Counted from the first letter of the stretch, positions 8,556 through 17,605 are shown. The stretch is 64,000 bases of DNA from an uncultured Candidatus Melainabacteria bacterium (GCA_934699705.1 CAKUXD010000001.1:1-64000), one strand, 5' to 3'. Notes: generated by a model from the letters alone, not told the origin. Made by a program: numbers and translations.

Positions 8556-9887
8556 TTAAACTTTTTCTGGCATAAGAACTGAAATAACTGCGTTATTGAT
8601 ATTCAAATAGCGTTTTGCGGCATCTTGAACATCTGCAACAGTCAAGCTGTTTAGAATTTCCAAATAGTCTTCAACCAATTTCAAATCGTTGCAAACTGTC
8701 ATATAACTGCCAATTGTATCGCCAATTTCTGATACAGTTTCAGCGTTATTTGCAAAAGTCGATTTAGTCTTTTTAATTGCTTTATGAAATTCTTTTTCTG
8801 TAATTGTAGATTTCAGGTTTTCAATTTCAGCTTTAATTAATTCAACTGCGTCATCTTTCTTTTCAGGGCGGAAATTAGCTTCTACAAAGAAATTATTACC
8901 ATCTCTGAATTGATAATAATCTGTTTCAACCATATTAAATACAGGTTCTTTAGCCTTTTCAATCAAATTTTGATAAAGTCTTGAACTTGCACCATCGCCA
9001 AGAATAATATTAATCAAATCCACTAAAATTGTATCTTTAACATTTTTTGCAGGACAAGTTAAATAGCCAAACATCAAAAATCCTGTGTTAACATTTGCTG
9101 TTTCTTCGTTGTAAATCGTTGTTTGAGTAGGTTTATCAATTTCAAAAGTCGGATTTTCGTAATTTTCACGACCTTTCCAATCAAATTCATTACAAACTTT
9201 ATTTAAAATTTCTTCATGGTCAAAATCACCTACAATAATCGTCGTTACATTATTTGGAGTGTAATGTGTTTTGTAATAATTCATAATTTCTGCTTGAGAA
9301 ACCTGCGAAATAATTTCAGGAGTACCGATTACATCACGTTTGTAAGGGTGTTTTGTGTACATGTTGTAATTTGTTTTGTTATAGACTTTTGTCCATGGTT
9401 GATCCTTACGCATGCGAATTTCTTCAATAACAACGTGTCTTTCGCGTTTATCCTTTACAGATTTATCGTCATTAATATCAAATTCATGACCTATTTCATC
9501 TTCTGGTAAAATCGGATCTAACATCATATCCGCATGAAGCTCAATAGCTTCGTAAAAATCCTTATTTCCTTCACCTTTAGGTAAAGTTACATAGTAATAT
9601 GTGTAATCTTTCCAAGTTGCAGCGTTTACGATTGCACCTTTTGCCTCTAAAGTTCTGTCAAAATAACCTGCTTTGTGTTTATGAGTACCTTTAAACATCA
9701 AGTGTTCCAAAAAATGAGAAATGCCGTTATTTTTATCATTTTCGTTTATAGAACCTGTTTTAACCCAAGAGCTTACGTTTACCATTCCGCCTTCTTTATG
9801 CGCTAAAACTATCTTATGGCCGTTTTCTCTTTCATAAATTTCTACATCTTTTGTTAAATATGGATATTTCACTAATGTTTTTTTCAT
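8556..9887 (-). CDS. M16 family zinc peptidase
   Basis: Insulinase/processing-peptidase type metalloprotease. 443 aa, the size of a single-unit bacterial M16 protein. The inverted zinc motif HFLEH sits in GISHFLEHLMFKGTHKH near residue 57, with the third ligand region at VVIEEIRMRKDQPW about 80 residues on. The C-terminal half has the non-catalytic M16 domain (GFLMFGYLTCP...). No signal peptide, so probably cytoplasmic. Good ribosome binding site (AGAGGAAAAATTATG). No M16 partner gene is adjacent. Confidence 0.92.
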   Translation of the reverse strand: MKKTLVKYPYLTKDVEIYERENGHKIVLAHKEGGMVNVSSWVKTGSINENDKNNGISHFLEHLMFKGTHKHKAGYFDRTLEAKGAIVNAATWKDYTYYYVTLPKGEGNKDFYEAIELHADMMLDPILPEDEIGHEFDINDDKSVKDKRERHVVIEEIRMRKDQPWTKVYNKTNYNMYTKHPYKRDVIGTPEIISQVSQAEIMNYYKTHYTPNNVTTIIVGDFDHEEILNKVCNEFDWKGRENYENPTFEIDKPTQTTIYNEETANVNTGFLMFGYLTCPAKNVKDTILVDLINIILGDGASSRLYQNLIEKAKEPVFNMVETDYYQFRDGNNFFVEANFRPEKKDDAVELIKAEIENLKSTITEKEFHKAIKKTKSTFANNAETVSEIGDTIGSYMTVCNDLKLVEDYLEILNSLTVADVQDAAKRYLNINNAVISVLMPEKV

Positions 9888-9921
9888 AATTTTTCCTCTT
9901 TTACATATCTTTAATTATACA

Positions 9922-10905
9922 TTAAAAATAAACACTTATAACTTTTGCCACACAAATTAATATTGACGTATAAATCATCAGATTTCTTGCCTGATACATT
10001 CTAAACCTAAAACTTGCAATACTTTCATCTTTTTGTCGAATTTTTTCATATCCTTCAAAAGGAAAATGCCAGATTTTCCTTGGCGGAATTGTATTTTTAT
10101 CTTCGTTAAACAATAATAGCGACAAAATAAGTTCCAAAACAAATGGAATTGTAAAAAATACTATAAAAAATATATTCGGCAAAAATCCAGTCAAGATACT
10201 TATTGTAAGAATTACATACCCGATTGCGTAAATTAAAGCTAAGCCGATTAATGCATTATCTTTTGTGCCAAATCTGGAACACAGAGTTTTTTTATGCGAA
10301 ACTTTATCACCGTCAAAATCAAGCATTGCGTTTGTGTAAAGAAGCCCAATCGTAAACATCACAAGCATAGTTCCGATTAAAAATACTTCAACACTGTAAC
10401 TTTGAGTCATAACCCAATACACACCACCAAATAATATCGGTCCAAAAGCCAACCCAACTGCAATTTCACCAATTCCAGCAGTTGACCACTTTGCATAGGT
10501 TAAAACAAAAATTCCGCCTAAAATCGCGAAAATTGCAACAGGATATCCTGTTTTATACAATAAAAATGCACCTATCGCACAAGCAATAGCACAATAAATG
10601 CATACAACTTTTAAAACATCATGCAAAGTTGCCTCGCCACTTGTAATATAAGCACATTTTGATTTAGTCTGATGTTCTAAAGTCCCTAATTTAACTAATT
10701 TTTTATAATCAACATAATCATCAAATAAATTTGTCGCCAATTGTCCACAACAAATTCCAATTAAAGTCAAAAACCCGTAAAAAACATTGCCATGGCTAGT
10801 TAAACCTAAAACAAAAACAACCAGCCATGAAAAAACCGACATAGGTACTGTAAAAATTCTTGAATTTTCAAGCCAAAACCATACAGTTTTGAAAAAATTA
10901 CGCAT
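9922..10905 (-). CDS. UbiA-family prenyltransferase (MenA-like)
   Basis: Integral membrane aromatic prenyltransferase; 327 aa with eight or nine predicted hydrophobic segments. The first Asp-rich motif is NLFDDYVDY (NDxxD type) and the second is NAMLDFDGDK. This spacing and N-terminus (FWLENSRIFTVPMSVFSW) resemble MenA, which makes demethylmenaquinone, but other UbiA members cannot be excluded and no other men gene is in the window. The ATG at 10905 overlaps the upstream stop by 8 bases (ATGCGTAA); the ATG at 10980 would lie deep inside the upstream gene. Confidence 0.82.
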   Translation of the reverse strand: MRNFFKTVWFWLENSRIFTVPMSVFSWLVVFVLGLTSHGNVFYGFLTLIGICCGQLATNLFDDYVDYKKLVKLGTLEHQTKSKCAYITSGEATLHDVLKVVCIYCAIACAIGAFLLYKTGYPVAIFAILGGIFVLTYAKWSTAGIGEIAVGLAFGPILFGGVYWVMTQSYSVEVFLIGTMLVMFTIGLLYTNAMLDFDGDKVSHKKTLCSRFGTKDNALIGLALIYAIGYVILTISILTGFLPNIFFIVFFTIPFVLELILSLLLFNEDKNTIPPRKIWHFPFEGYEKIRQKDESIASFRFRMYQARNLMIYTSILICVAKVISVYF

Positions 10906-11116
10906 CAAGTAATCCCTCAATCCCTTTAACTTCTTCATATAAAGCTCCGCCCTCAAGAAGTTCTTCTGCGGATAAGCCAAAAAGAGTAATTAAATCAAGA
11001 ACATCTTCGTTATTTTTAAAACGTCTAACAACCTCTTTTACTGCGCTTTCTCGCGTCATAAAAGGAATTTGCTGATGTTTACCCAAGGTAAAACTTCTGT
11101 TTTTAGCTTTGCCCAC
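10898..11116 (-). CDS. Unrecognised small protein (72 aa)
   Basis: No family recognised. Basic N-terminus (MGKAKNRSFTLGKHQQ) and an acidic helical C-terminal half (LFGLSAEELLEGGALYEEV). No membrane segment. It sits between the ROK kinase gene (0 bases from its stop) and the UbiA-family gene (8-base overlap), so it is co-transcribed. The LSAEELLEGGA.YEEV stretch looks like a helix-turn-helix or protein-docking helix pair, but this is only an impression. Confidence 0.7.
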   Translation of the reverse strand: MGKAKNRSFTLGKHQQIPFMTRESAVKEVVRRFKNNEDVLDLITLFGLSAEELLEGGALYEEVKGIEGLLDA

Positions 11117-11986
11117 TTATTTACCTCCCAAAGCAAGTAACCCCGCACCAATCATGCCAGCATAATTGCCAGCAGTAGCTTTAAGGACTTTTGTCGGTTG
11201 AGTAATAATCTCTTTATTTACAGATTTTTCAATAAAATCCGTATCAATAAATTGAGCCATAGAGCCTGAAAATACTATCGCATCAGGGTCAAATAAATTT
11301 GCAAGCCCGATACAGCCTTCGATAATATCATTTTGCCATATATTAAAAGCCTGTTTCATCTTGTCATCGCCTGATTTTACGCCGTCAATGACATCATAAG
11401 TCGTAACTTCTGGGTTTCCAGTAACGCCTTCTGCCGTTTTCTTTAAACCATTACCAGAACAATACGCTTCAAAACAATCGTAACTTCCACAAGTACAAGG
11501 TCTGTGCTTATCTGTTCTCATTTTAAAATGCATTTCACCAGCAGAACCAGATTTACCTTTTAAAATCGCATCATTTATAATAATTCCACCGCCAACACCT
11601 GTGCCAAGAGTAAGCATAACTGTATTTTGCATACCTTTTGTTGCACCAATTACATGTTCTGCCCAAGCTGCACAATTTGCGTCATTTTCAACATAAACAG
11701 GCTTTTTAGACAAGGATTGAAAATCAAAATTACTATAACCTTCAACCAAATTACCAGTTGAACCTAAAATTCCTGTATGTTCGTTATTACAAGCACCCGC
11801 AGTTGAAAAAGCTATTACATCAACTTCATTTTCATGTTTTTTTATTACAGACAAAAAGATTTCTCTAATTTTTTCCAAATCTCTTGGTGTAGAATTTTTT
11901 TCAATTTCACTAATAATATTACCTTTTTCATCAATAATTGTTGAATATATTTTTGTACCGCCAACATCAAAAGCAAGAGCTTTCAT
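11117..11986 (-). CDS. ROK-family sugar kinase (possible ManNAc kinase or glucokinase)
   Basis: ATP-dependent sugar kinase; 289 aa from the ATG at 11986. N-terminal phosphate-binding loop DVGGTKIYSTIID, ENDANCAAW, LGTGVGGGIIIN, and the ROK zinc site CTCGSYDCFEAYCSG. The start overlaps the nanE stop by one base (TAATG), so kinase and ManNAc-6-P epimerase are coupled. That pairing suggests a NanK-like N-acetylmannosamine kinase, but a glucokinase is equally possible from sequence alone. The upstream in-frame ATG at 12061 lies within nanE and is rejected. Confidence 0.9.
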   Translation of the reverse strand: MKALAFDVGGTKIYSTIIDEKGNIISEIEKNSTPRDLEKIREIFLSVIKKHENEVDVIAFSTAGACNNEHTGILGSTGNLVEGYSNFDFQSLSKKPVYVENDANCAAWAEHVIGATKGMQNTVMLTLGTGVGGGIIINDAILKGKSGSAGEMHFKMRTDKHRPCTCGSYDCFEAYCSGNGLKKTAEGVTGNPEVTTYDVIDGVKSGDDKMKQAFNIWQNDIIEGCIGLANLFDPDAIVFSGSMAQFIDTDFIEKSVNKEIITQPTKVLKATAGNYAGMIGAGLLALGGK

Positions 11987-12672
11987 TATTTTTCCTTTCT
12001 TTGAACAAATCTTTTCGTAATAAGCTGTGGTCTTGTAATTGCAGAACCAATTACAACACAATGCGCACCCAGTTCAAAAGCTCTGTCAACTTCTTCAGGA
12101 GTCCAAATTCTACCCTCTAAAACAACAGGAATTTTTACTGTTTTAACTAATTCTTCCAACAGTTCAAAATCTGGGCCATCATTTTTTAGTGGTGAAAACT
12201 GCGTATAACCTGCTAAAGTAGTCGAAACCATATCAACACCCAACTTTTCACACATAATTCCTTCATCAAGAGTTGAAATATCTGCCATTGAAACACGTTT
12301 ATTTATAGAAATCATTTTTATAATTTCTTCAACCGTACAATTTTCGTGTTTTCTGTTTGTTCCGTCAAAAGCAATGACATCAGCACCCGCCTTAATCAAG
12401 AAATTTACGTGTTTTAAAGACGGAGTTATATAAACAATTTCCTTCCAATTTGCAGGAATTTCATCAGGCTTTGTCAAACCAATTACTGGCACATTAGTAA
12501 TTTTCTTTGCGTTTTGAACATCTCTAACACCAGCAACACGCAACCCGCCAGCGCCACCGTTTAAAACTGATTTCATCATGGAAGCCATACATTCTTCACG
12601 ATACAAAGGCTCGTTTGGCATTGCCTGACAAGAAACAACAACTTTATTTTTTAAAGTTTCGATTACGCCCAT
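11986..12672 (-). CDS. nanE: N-acylglucosamine-6-phosphate 2-epimerase
   Basis: Interconverts ManNAc-6-P and GlcNAc-6-P. 228 aa, the usual length. TIM-barrel features of NanE: VVVSCQAMPNEPLY at the N-terminus, GAGGLRVAGVRDV, VIGLTKPDE, GADVIAFDGTNR, MADISTLDEG, VVLEGRIWTPEEV, GAHCVVIGSAITRP. Followed by a ROK kinase. GlcNAc-6-P formed here could enter the NagA reaction encoded at 54.8-55.8 kb. No sialate lyase (nanA) is visible in the window. Confidence 0.95.
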   Translation of the reverse strand: MGVIETLKNKVVVSCQAMPNEPLYREECMASMMKSVLNGGAGGLRVAGVRDVQNAKKITNVPVIGLTKPDEIPANWKEIVYITPSLKHVNFLIKAGADVIAFDGTNRKHENCTVEEIIKMISINKRVSMADISTLDEGIMCEKLGVDMVSTTLAGYTQFSPLKNDGPDFELLEELVKTVKIPVVLEGRIWTPEEVDRAFELGAHCVVIGSAITRPQLITKRFVQRKEK

Positions 12673-12681
12673 TGCAAACTC

Positions 12682-13182
12682 CTATCTGTAATTTTGGAAT
12701 TGTAACGGATAATCGTATTTTTCTTCGTTTTTACGCAAAAGCCCGATTACTTCTTGCAAATCATCTCTGCTTTTACCTGAAACCCTGACTTGATCGCCCT
12801 GAATTGACGCTTGAACCTTAATCTTTGAATCTTTAATGTCTGCAACAATTTTCTTTGCTAAATCCTGAGTTAAACCTTTTCTTAAAAGATAAACTTGACG
12901 AACTGCGCCACCTAAAGCATCTTCCATTTTTTGAGGGTCTAAAATCTTGATACTCAAACCTCTTTTAACCAATTTTGATTGTAAGATATCGTATATATTT
13001 CTTAATTTCATATCGTCTTCTGTCGTGATAGTAATTGATTTATCACCTTCTAAAACGATATCAGATTTAGAATTTTTCAAATCAAAACGAGAAGTAATAT
13101 CACGTTTAACCTGATCAATTGCGTTAACTAACTCTTGTTTATCGAATTCTGAAACAACGTCAAAACTTGAATCCTTTGCCAT
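12682..13182 (-). CDS. YajQ-family nucleotide-binding protein
   Basis: 166 aa from the ATG at 13182, which has AAGGAGG 7 bases upstream. Family signatures: DSSFDVVSEFDKQELVNAID at the N-terminus, TSRFDLKNSKSDI, DPQKMEDALGGAVRQVYLLRKGLTQDLAKKI (read in parts) and the C-terminal YPLQFQNYR. Members bind RNA/nucleotides and some bind cyclic di-GMP; which applies here cannot be told from sequence. It is the first gene of a leftward set, 9 bases ahead of nanE. Confidence 0.92.
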   Translation of the reverse strand: MAKDSSFDVVSEFDKQELVNAIDQVKRDITSRFDLKNSKSDIVLEGDKSITITTEDDMKLRNIYDILQSKLVKRGLSIKILDPQKMEDALGGAVRQVYLLRKGLTQDLAKKIVADIKDSKIKVQASIQGDQVRVSGKSRDDLQEVIGLLRKNEEKYDYPLQFQNYR

Positions 13183-13249
13183 ATAAGCCTCCTTTTTATT
13201 TTTAATCATTATAACATGAAATCATTAAAAACTAATAATAAATAAACGG

Positions 13250-14764
13250 CTATTTTTTAACATTTTCGCTTCTGCGAATTTTGCCATAGCTATAACAAAA
13301 ATAGAATAAAATTCCAACTATCATATAGCCAATAAATATCGGAGTTGAAGCACTTCCTGATTTAAACGAGGAAATACATAAACCCAAACAAATTATCACA
13401 CCCAAAAGTGGAACAATTGGTGAAAATGGCACTCTAAATGAACGTTTTACATTCGGTTCTGTTTTTCTCAAAATTGGTATTGCAATACATACAATAATCA
13501 ATGAGAAGAACGTACCTAAATTACACAATTCTGCTGAAATTGTTAAATCTGTTGTTAAAACACCGACAAACATAACTAATGCCAAAATCCATATTATACG
13601 ATTTGGGCTACTTGTTTTTTTATCAAGAACTCTTAAAGCACTTGGCAAATAGAAATCTCTACTCATTGCGTATAAAATTCTTGAACCTGCGATTGTCATA
13701 ACTAAATTAACAGAAGTCATTGCTGCAAGAGCGCCTAAAGAAACCAATCCAGCAATTTTTGACTGACCTATAAAATTAAGTGCATGCGCCATTGGAGCTT
13801 CTAAATTGATTTGACCTAAAGGCATAATCCCTGTTAAAACTAATGCTACACCCATATATACAACTGTACAAATTAACAACGATAAAATAATCGCAATAGG
13901 AATATCGCGTCTTGGCTTTTTACATTCCTCAGAAACTGTTGCAACTGCATCAAAACCAATGTAAGCAAAGAAAATAATAAATGCCCCAATACAAACTCCG
14001 CTAAATCCGTTTGGTGCAAAAGGTGTCCAGTTTTCTGGTCTTACGTAAAAAAGACCAGTTACAATAAACAACAAAGCAATTAAAATTTTAACCCCAACCA
14101 TAATTGTTGTTACAAATGTTGATTCTTTAGTCCCTCTAACAATACATAAAGTTAGTAAAATAACAAAAATTAATGCTGGTAAATTAATAGTAAACGGCAT
14201 TCCAAAAACATGTGGCACGCTATTTATAACCTCAACACTTTGTTTCATTAAAGTGTGATAATCTGTAATCAACCAAACAGGTGGATTTATAAGCCAATTT
14301 GGTAAATATTTATCAAACCCTTGTAAAAACTGAAATAAATACCCGCTCCAAGCTATTGCACCTGCAATACCGCCAATAATATATTCTAAAATTAATAACC
14401 AACCAACAATCCAGGCAACAAATTCACCCAAAGTAGCGTAAGTATAAATATATGCACTGCCCGCAACAGGCATTATACAAGCAAGTTCACAATAACATAA
14501 CGCAGAAAATACGCATGCTACAACTGCAATTATCATAGAAACAATTACTGCAGGTCCAGCCCCTAAAGTAGTACCAGAACCAGCTGTTGCAACTCCGATA
14601 ATTGTAAATAAACCTGCTCCAAAAATTGCACCAACACCCAACATTACTAAATCAAAAAGTCCTAATGTTTTTTTGATTTCTGAATTTGCGACTGTTTCAA
14701 TAATTTCTGTTGAATTCTTCCTCTTCAACAAATTTTTGAAAATAATTTGGAGAGTGTCTTTCAT
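13250..14764 (-). CDS. APC-superfamily amino acid permease (cationic amino acid transporter type)
   Basis: Inner-membrane amino acid transporter with about 12-14 hydrophobic segments; 504 aa from the ATG at 14764. The helix-1 motif LVMLGVGAIFGAGLFTIIG and the segment LEYIIGGIAGAIAWSGY, then FFAYIGFDAVATVSEECKKP, match the YfnA/CAT group. Substrate is not readable. No clear Shine-Dalgarno precedes 14764; an extended -10 (TGTATTAT) ends about 12 bases upstream, so the transcript may have a leader of only a few bases, which argues against the further upstream ATG at 14785. Confidence 0.9.
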   Translation of the reverse strand: MKDTLQIIFKNLLKRKNSTEIIETVANSEIKKTLGLFDLVMLGVGAIFGAGLFTIIGVATAGSGTTLGAGPAVIVSMIIAVVACVFSALCYCELACIMPVAGSAYIYTYATLGEFVAWIVGWLLILEYIIGGIAGAIAWSGYLFQFLQGFDKYLPNWLINPPVWLITDYHTLMKQSVEVINSVPHVFGMPFTINLPALIFVILLTLCIVRGTKESTFVTTIMVGVKILIALLFIVTGLFYVRPENWTPFAPNGFSGVCIGAFIIFFAYIGFDAVATVSEECKKPRRDIPIAIILSLLICTVVYMGVALVLTGIMPLGQINLEAPMAHALNFIGQSKIAGLVSLGALAAMTSVNLVMTIAGSRILYAMSRDFYLPSALRVLDKKTSSPNRIIWILALVMFVGVLTTDLTISAELCNLGTFFSLIIVCIAIPILRKTEPNVKRSFRVPFSPIVPLLGVIICLGLCISSFKSGSASTPIFIGYMIVGILFYFCYSYGKIRRSENVKK

Positions 14765-14958
14765 AATAAAATAACCATAATACAAAAATATAAATTATTA
14801 AAGATAATATAAATATTCAGAACAATTTTATTTACAAAAAATCGTTTTAGCCGAGTTGTGTAATTCATTTTTAGCCATTTAGATATAGTAAAAATCCTTC
14901 AAATAAATAAAATTAATAATGTTAAACAATTTGAAATTATTCAAAAGGAGAAATTATT

Positions 14959-15516
14959 ATGAAAAAATTATTGATGGCACTAACACTAACCATGGCACTA
15001 GCAACTGGTGCGCAAAGCGCATTTGCAGATTGTGGTTGCCCTGTTCCGAAAGATGATTGCGGTTGCAAACCAAAATGCGAAACCCCTTGTAATAAACCAA
15101 CCTGCGAAGAATGTGCAGAACGTGCAAAAGATTTTTGTAACTGTCGCGACCAAAAACGTGAAGAAATCTATTGCCGATTAAATTTGGATTCTTGCCAACG
15201 AGAACAAGCTATGGATATCGAAGATAAATATGATTCCGACTTGGATTGCATAAAAGACAAAATTAAAGATGATCACAAATGCTTATGTAATGAATTAAAC
15301 TCTGCTTGTTTAGATAAAACAGCCGTAAGAAGCGCTGAAAAGAATTTAAGACAAGATAAAAGAGATTTAAAAGCAAAATTAAAATGCATGGATAAAGATT
15401 TTAAAGCAATTTTAAAATGCGACCAAAAAGCAGAATACAGAAAAATTAAAAGAGAATTAAAATATAAAGCAAGACATGCAATGAAATTCTGTTGCAAACC
15501 TTGTTGTAATAAATAA
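14959..15516 (+). CDS. Exported cysteine-rich, highly charged protein
   Basis: No family recognised with certainty. 185 aa with a clear signal peptide (MKKLLMALTLTMALATGAQSAFA, cleavage after about residue 23). The mature part has 22 cysteines, most in a N-terminal block of CGC and CxxC-like pairs and a terminal CCKPCC, with a Lys/Asp-rich helical middle (SCQREQAMDIEDKYDSD; NLRQDKRDLKAKLK). The helical part with paired charged repeats faintly resembles periplasmic CpxP/Spy-like proteins; metal binding is possible. Strong AAAAGGAG site and its own long terminator, so likely well expressed and monocistronic. Confidence 0.85.
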   Translation: MKKLLMALTLTMALATGAQSAFADCGCPVPKDDCGCKPKCETPCNKPTCEECAERAKDFCNCRDQKREEIYCRLNLDSCQREQAMDIEDKYDSDLDCIKDKIKDDHKCLCNELNSACLDKTAVRSAEKNLRQDKRDLKAKLKCMDKDFKAILKCDQKAEYRKIKRELKYKARHAMKFCCKPCCNK

Positions 15517-15533
15517 TTATTAAACAATTTTTA

Positions 15534-15572
15534 ATAAGGCGCGGACACTGACAATCAGTGTCCGCGCCTTAT
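15534..15572 (+). terminator. Long perfect terminator hairpin after the Cys-rich gene
   Basis: An 18-bp uninterrupted stem with a 3-base loop (ATAAGGCGCGGACACTGA on the left arm) followed by CTTATTATTTT. It lies 18 bases after the stop. Confidence 0.9.
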
Positions 15573-15590
15573 CTTATTATTTTGCAATCC

Positions 15591-15608
15591 TGTAACATGT
15601 CTTAACAA
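15591..15608 (+). promoter_or_regulatory. HLR1-like direct repeat
   Basis: Half-sites GTAACATG (15592-15599) and CTTAACAA (15601-15608), 9 bases start to start. It lies 17 bases upstream of the GCAATTTT promoter of the next gene. One of seven such sites in the window; resemblance to the RpaB-bound HLR1 element is inferred. Confidence 0.45.
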
Positions 15609-15624
15609 ACATGTTTTCAAAAAA

Positions 15625-15654
15625 GCAATTTTTCAACAAAAAAATACTTATATA
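15625..15654 (+). promoter_or_regulatory. Shared promoter-like element GCAATTTT-N16-TATATA
   Basis: GCAATTTT (15625-15632) and TATATA (15649-15654). The same pair at the same spacing (within 1 base) precedes genes at 20038 and 25038. The TATATA would act as the -10 and give a start near 15661. Confidence 0.5.
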
Positions 15655-15683
15655 AGTATCAGGATATTGTAAGAAAGAAAAAT

Positions 15684-16214
15684 ATGTCAACAGGTTTAAC
15701 AGTAACAACAAATTTCATAGCTCAAAAAATTGACAAGAATATGGTTGATTCTGTAACAAATGCGATTTTTCAACGTGCAGCTTCAAAAGCATCACAAGCA
15801 GTAGAAGCATCAACAAGCAACAATATCTATAACACAAGTTCATTCAAAGCAACATTACAAAATGATGTAATGACAGAAGCTAGAAAATCATTAACAAAAG
15901 CTGTAAATCCATTTGCTGAAGGTATTTTTAAATCACAATCAACACAAGCAGCAGCAGCTACAACAAATACGAATGAAGCTCAAGCATCAGGTGGAAACAA
16001 AGCTATTTCAGCACAAGCACATAAAATTGATACTCGAGCAAGAATTTCAAATTCAATGGCATTGCAAAATGGAATGATGACGTCAGCAATGAGAGAATCA
16101 ATGATGATTCAAGCAACAGAACAAATGGCTGGCAACAATAACTTAATGTCAAGATTACAATTTTTAAATGCAAAAACAGCGATATCAACATATCCTGCAA
16201 AGCAATTTAACTAA
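15684..16214 (+). CDS. Unrecognised Ala/Ser/Thr/Gln-rich protein (176 aa)
   Basis: No family recognised. No signal peptide and no membrane segment. The composition is rich in Ala, Ser, Thr, Gln and Asn and almost free of Cys, with predicted long helices (AAATTNTNEAQ; NSMALQNGMMTSAMRESMMIQ). This resembles substrates of flagellar-type export more than cytoplasmic enzymes, which is inference. It has the shared GCAATTTT promoter and an HLR1-like site upstream, and the full-length copy of the intergenic repeat begins 2 bases after its stop and supplies its terminator. Confidence 0.75.
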   Translation: MSTGLTVTTNFIAQKIDKNMVDSVTNAIFQRAASKASQAVEASTSNNIYNTSSFKATLQNDVMTEARKSLTKAVNPFAEGIFKSQSTQAAAATTNTNEAQASGGNKAISAQAHKIDTRARISNSMALQNGMMTSAMRESMMIQATEQMAGNNNLMSRLQFLNAKTAISTYPAKQFN

Positions 16215-16215
16215 A

Positions 16216-16366
16216 AAGATTTTTATACTCTCTCTCTTAATATCCTCGTGTTTATTTAATGTCTGTCATAAGTATGGCAGACTTTTTATTGTGTAAAGAC
16301 AAAATTGATAAAATTATTTTACAAATATGTCATACCGCATGAGTGTAACGAATTGCGGTATCTTTT
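16216..16366 (+). repeat. Intergenic repeat, copy 1 (full length; includes two hairpins)
   Basis: The first 76 bases (16216-16291) are identical to 20291-20366. They contain the terminator hairpin GTCTGTCAT/ATGGCAGAC (16262-16283) and a T-run. The second part (about 16292-16366) matches 21161-21237 and has another hairpin, ATACCGCA/TGCGGTAT (16332-16361), followed by CTTTT. The remainder of the gap to 16466 shows nothing recognisable. Confidence 0.85.
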
Positions 16367-16466
16367 ACATACTCTAAAATCTGGCAAGGCACTTCGTTTA
16401 TATGGAATAACACAATAGTTCAGCTATTCACCTATTCACATATTCACCAATTAAGCCCTTAAACAA

Positions 16467-16490
16467 AAAAAAGCACCCAAATGGGTGCGT
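16467..16490 (-). terminator. Flagellin terminator
   Basis: On the minus strand GCACCC-ATTT-GGGTGC (16473-16488) is followed by eight T residues, about 75 bases after the flagellin stop codon. Confidence 0.85.
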
Positions 16491-16561
16491 AAAATTTTTA
16501 AGGGAAATATATAAGAGAAGTTTTTATAATTCTAATTATAATTTTAATTTTGTTTTTTCAA

Positions 16562-17428
16562 TTAGCCTAACAATTTTAATGCAATTGATGGCGATTGGTT
16601 AGCTGTTGCTAACATTGAAGCTGATGTTTGTTGAAGAATTTGATGTTTTACATAATTTGAAGATTCTTCAGCTATATCTGCATCTTGAATTAAAGCAACT
16701 GCACTTGTCATTGATGTTTTCATAACATCAGCTGCGTCCATTGCAGAAATAATTCTTTGTTGAACACCACCAATTGTTGTTGTTCTTACTGTAACATCTT
16801 CAATTGCAACATCTAATTTATCAAGAAATTCTCTTGCAGTTGTATCATTTTTATAAACTTCATCAGAAAGTTTTTCAATTGTTTTACCTGCGCCGACATT
16901 AAGCAATACTGTTGCAGTTGCATTTGCAAATAAATCTTTATCAAGTTCAATAACACTTTGTTTATCATTTTGAATACCAACTTGTAAATTGATATTATCT
17001 TTAATTGAACCATTCATCAAGTATTGACCATTAAATTCAGTAGAATTTGCAATACGTGAAATTTCATTTAATCTTGCACAAACTTCTGACTTAATTGCTT
17101 TCATTGAATCAGAACCGTAAGTACCATTTGCAGCTTGTTCGGTTAAATCTCTGATACGGTGTAAGTTTGATTTAATCAAATCATAAACACCTTCTGTTGT
17201 GTCTAACATTGAAGCGCCCATTTGACCGTTATCGTGTGCAACTTTTAATGAACTTATTTTATAATTTAATTTACCTGAAACTGCCATGCCTGCAGCGTCA
17301 TCTTTAGAAGAATTAATTTTGTAGCCAGTAGATAATCTTTGCATCGCAGTATTCATTTTTGTCGTTGATTGATTTAATGATTTTTGTGCTGTTAATGAAG
17401 CCATGTTTGTATTAATGCTAATAGCCAT
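16562..17428 (-). CDS. fliC: Flagellin
   Basis: Filament subunit exported through the flagellar type III system. 288 aa, short: the conserved N-terminal coil (MAISINTNMASLTAQKSLNQ; RLSTGYKINSSKDDAAGMA) and C-terminal coil (SNYVKHQILQQTSASMLATA ending SIALKLLG) are joined by only a small central part, so D2/D3 outer domains are essentially absent. AGAGGAG lies 8 bases before the ATG. A sigma-28 promoter sits at 17504-17530. Only one flagellin gene is in the window; chaperone and cap genes are not adjacent. Confidence 0.96.
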   Translation of the reverse strand: MAISINTNMASLTAQKSLNQSTTKMNTAMQRLSTGYKINSSKDDAAGMAVSGKLNYKISSLKVAHDNGQMGASMLDTTEGVYDLIKSNLHRIRDLTEQAANGTYGSDSMKAIKSEVCARLNEISRIANSTEFNGQYLMNGSIKDNINLQVGIQNDKQSVIELDKDLFANATATVLLNVGAGKTIEKLSDEVYKNDTTAREFLDKLDVAIEDVTVRTTTIGGVQQRIISAMDAADVMKTSMTSAVALIQDADIAEESSNYVKHQILQQTSASMLATANQSPSIALKLLG

Positions 17429-17503
17429 AGTGTAATTCTCCTCTTAAAAATTTCCTAAAATGGGGTTTGTTTTTATTTTTTCTTATTTCCTCTTATGCCT
17501 TTT

Positions 17504-17530
17504 ATATCGACCTAGAAAAATCAAACTTTA
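17504..17530 (-). promoter_or_regulatory. Sigma-28 (FliA) promoter of flagellin
   Basis: Minus strand: TAAAGTTT, 11 bases, GTCGATAT, close to the FliA consensus TAAAGTTT-N11-GCCGATAA. The predicted start is about 70 bases upstream of the flagellin ATG. Confidence 0.85.
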
Positions 17531-17605
17531 TACTTTAGTTGTAGATATCCACCATATAGAGGAGATAAATAGCCGAAATGGTTAAAAATAAAGGGTTTGT
17601 AAAAT

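Noticed and set aside
16367..16470. tRNA or small RNA gene in the gap before the flagellin terminator
   Set aside because: No cloverleaf, T-loop GGTTCRANNCC or other RNA signature could be found; sequence is plain with short CTATTCAC-like repeats only.
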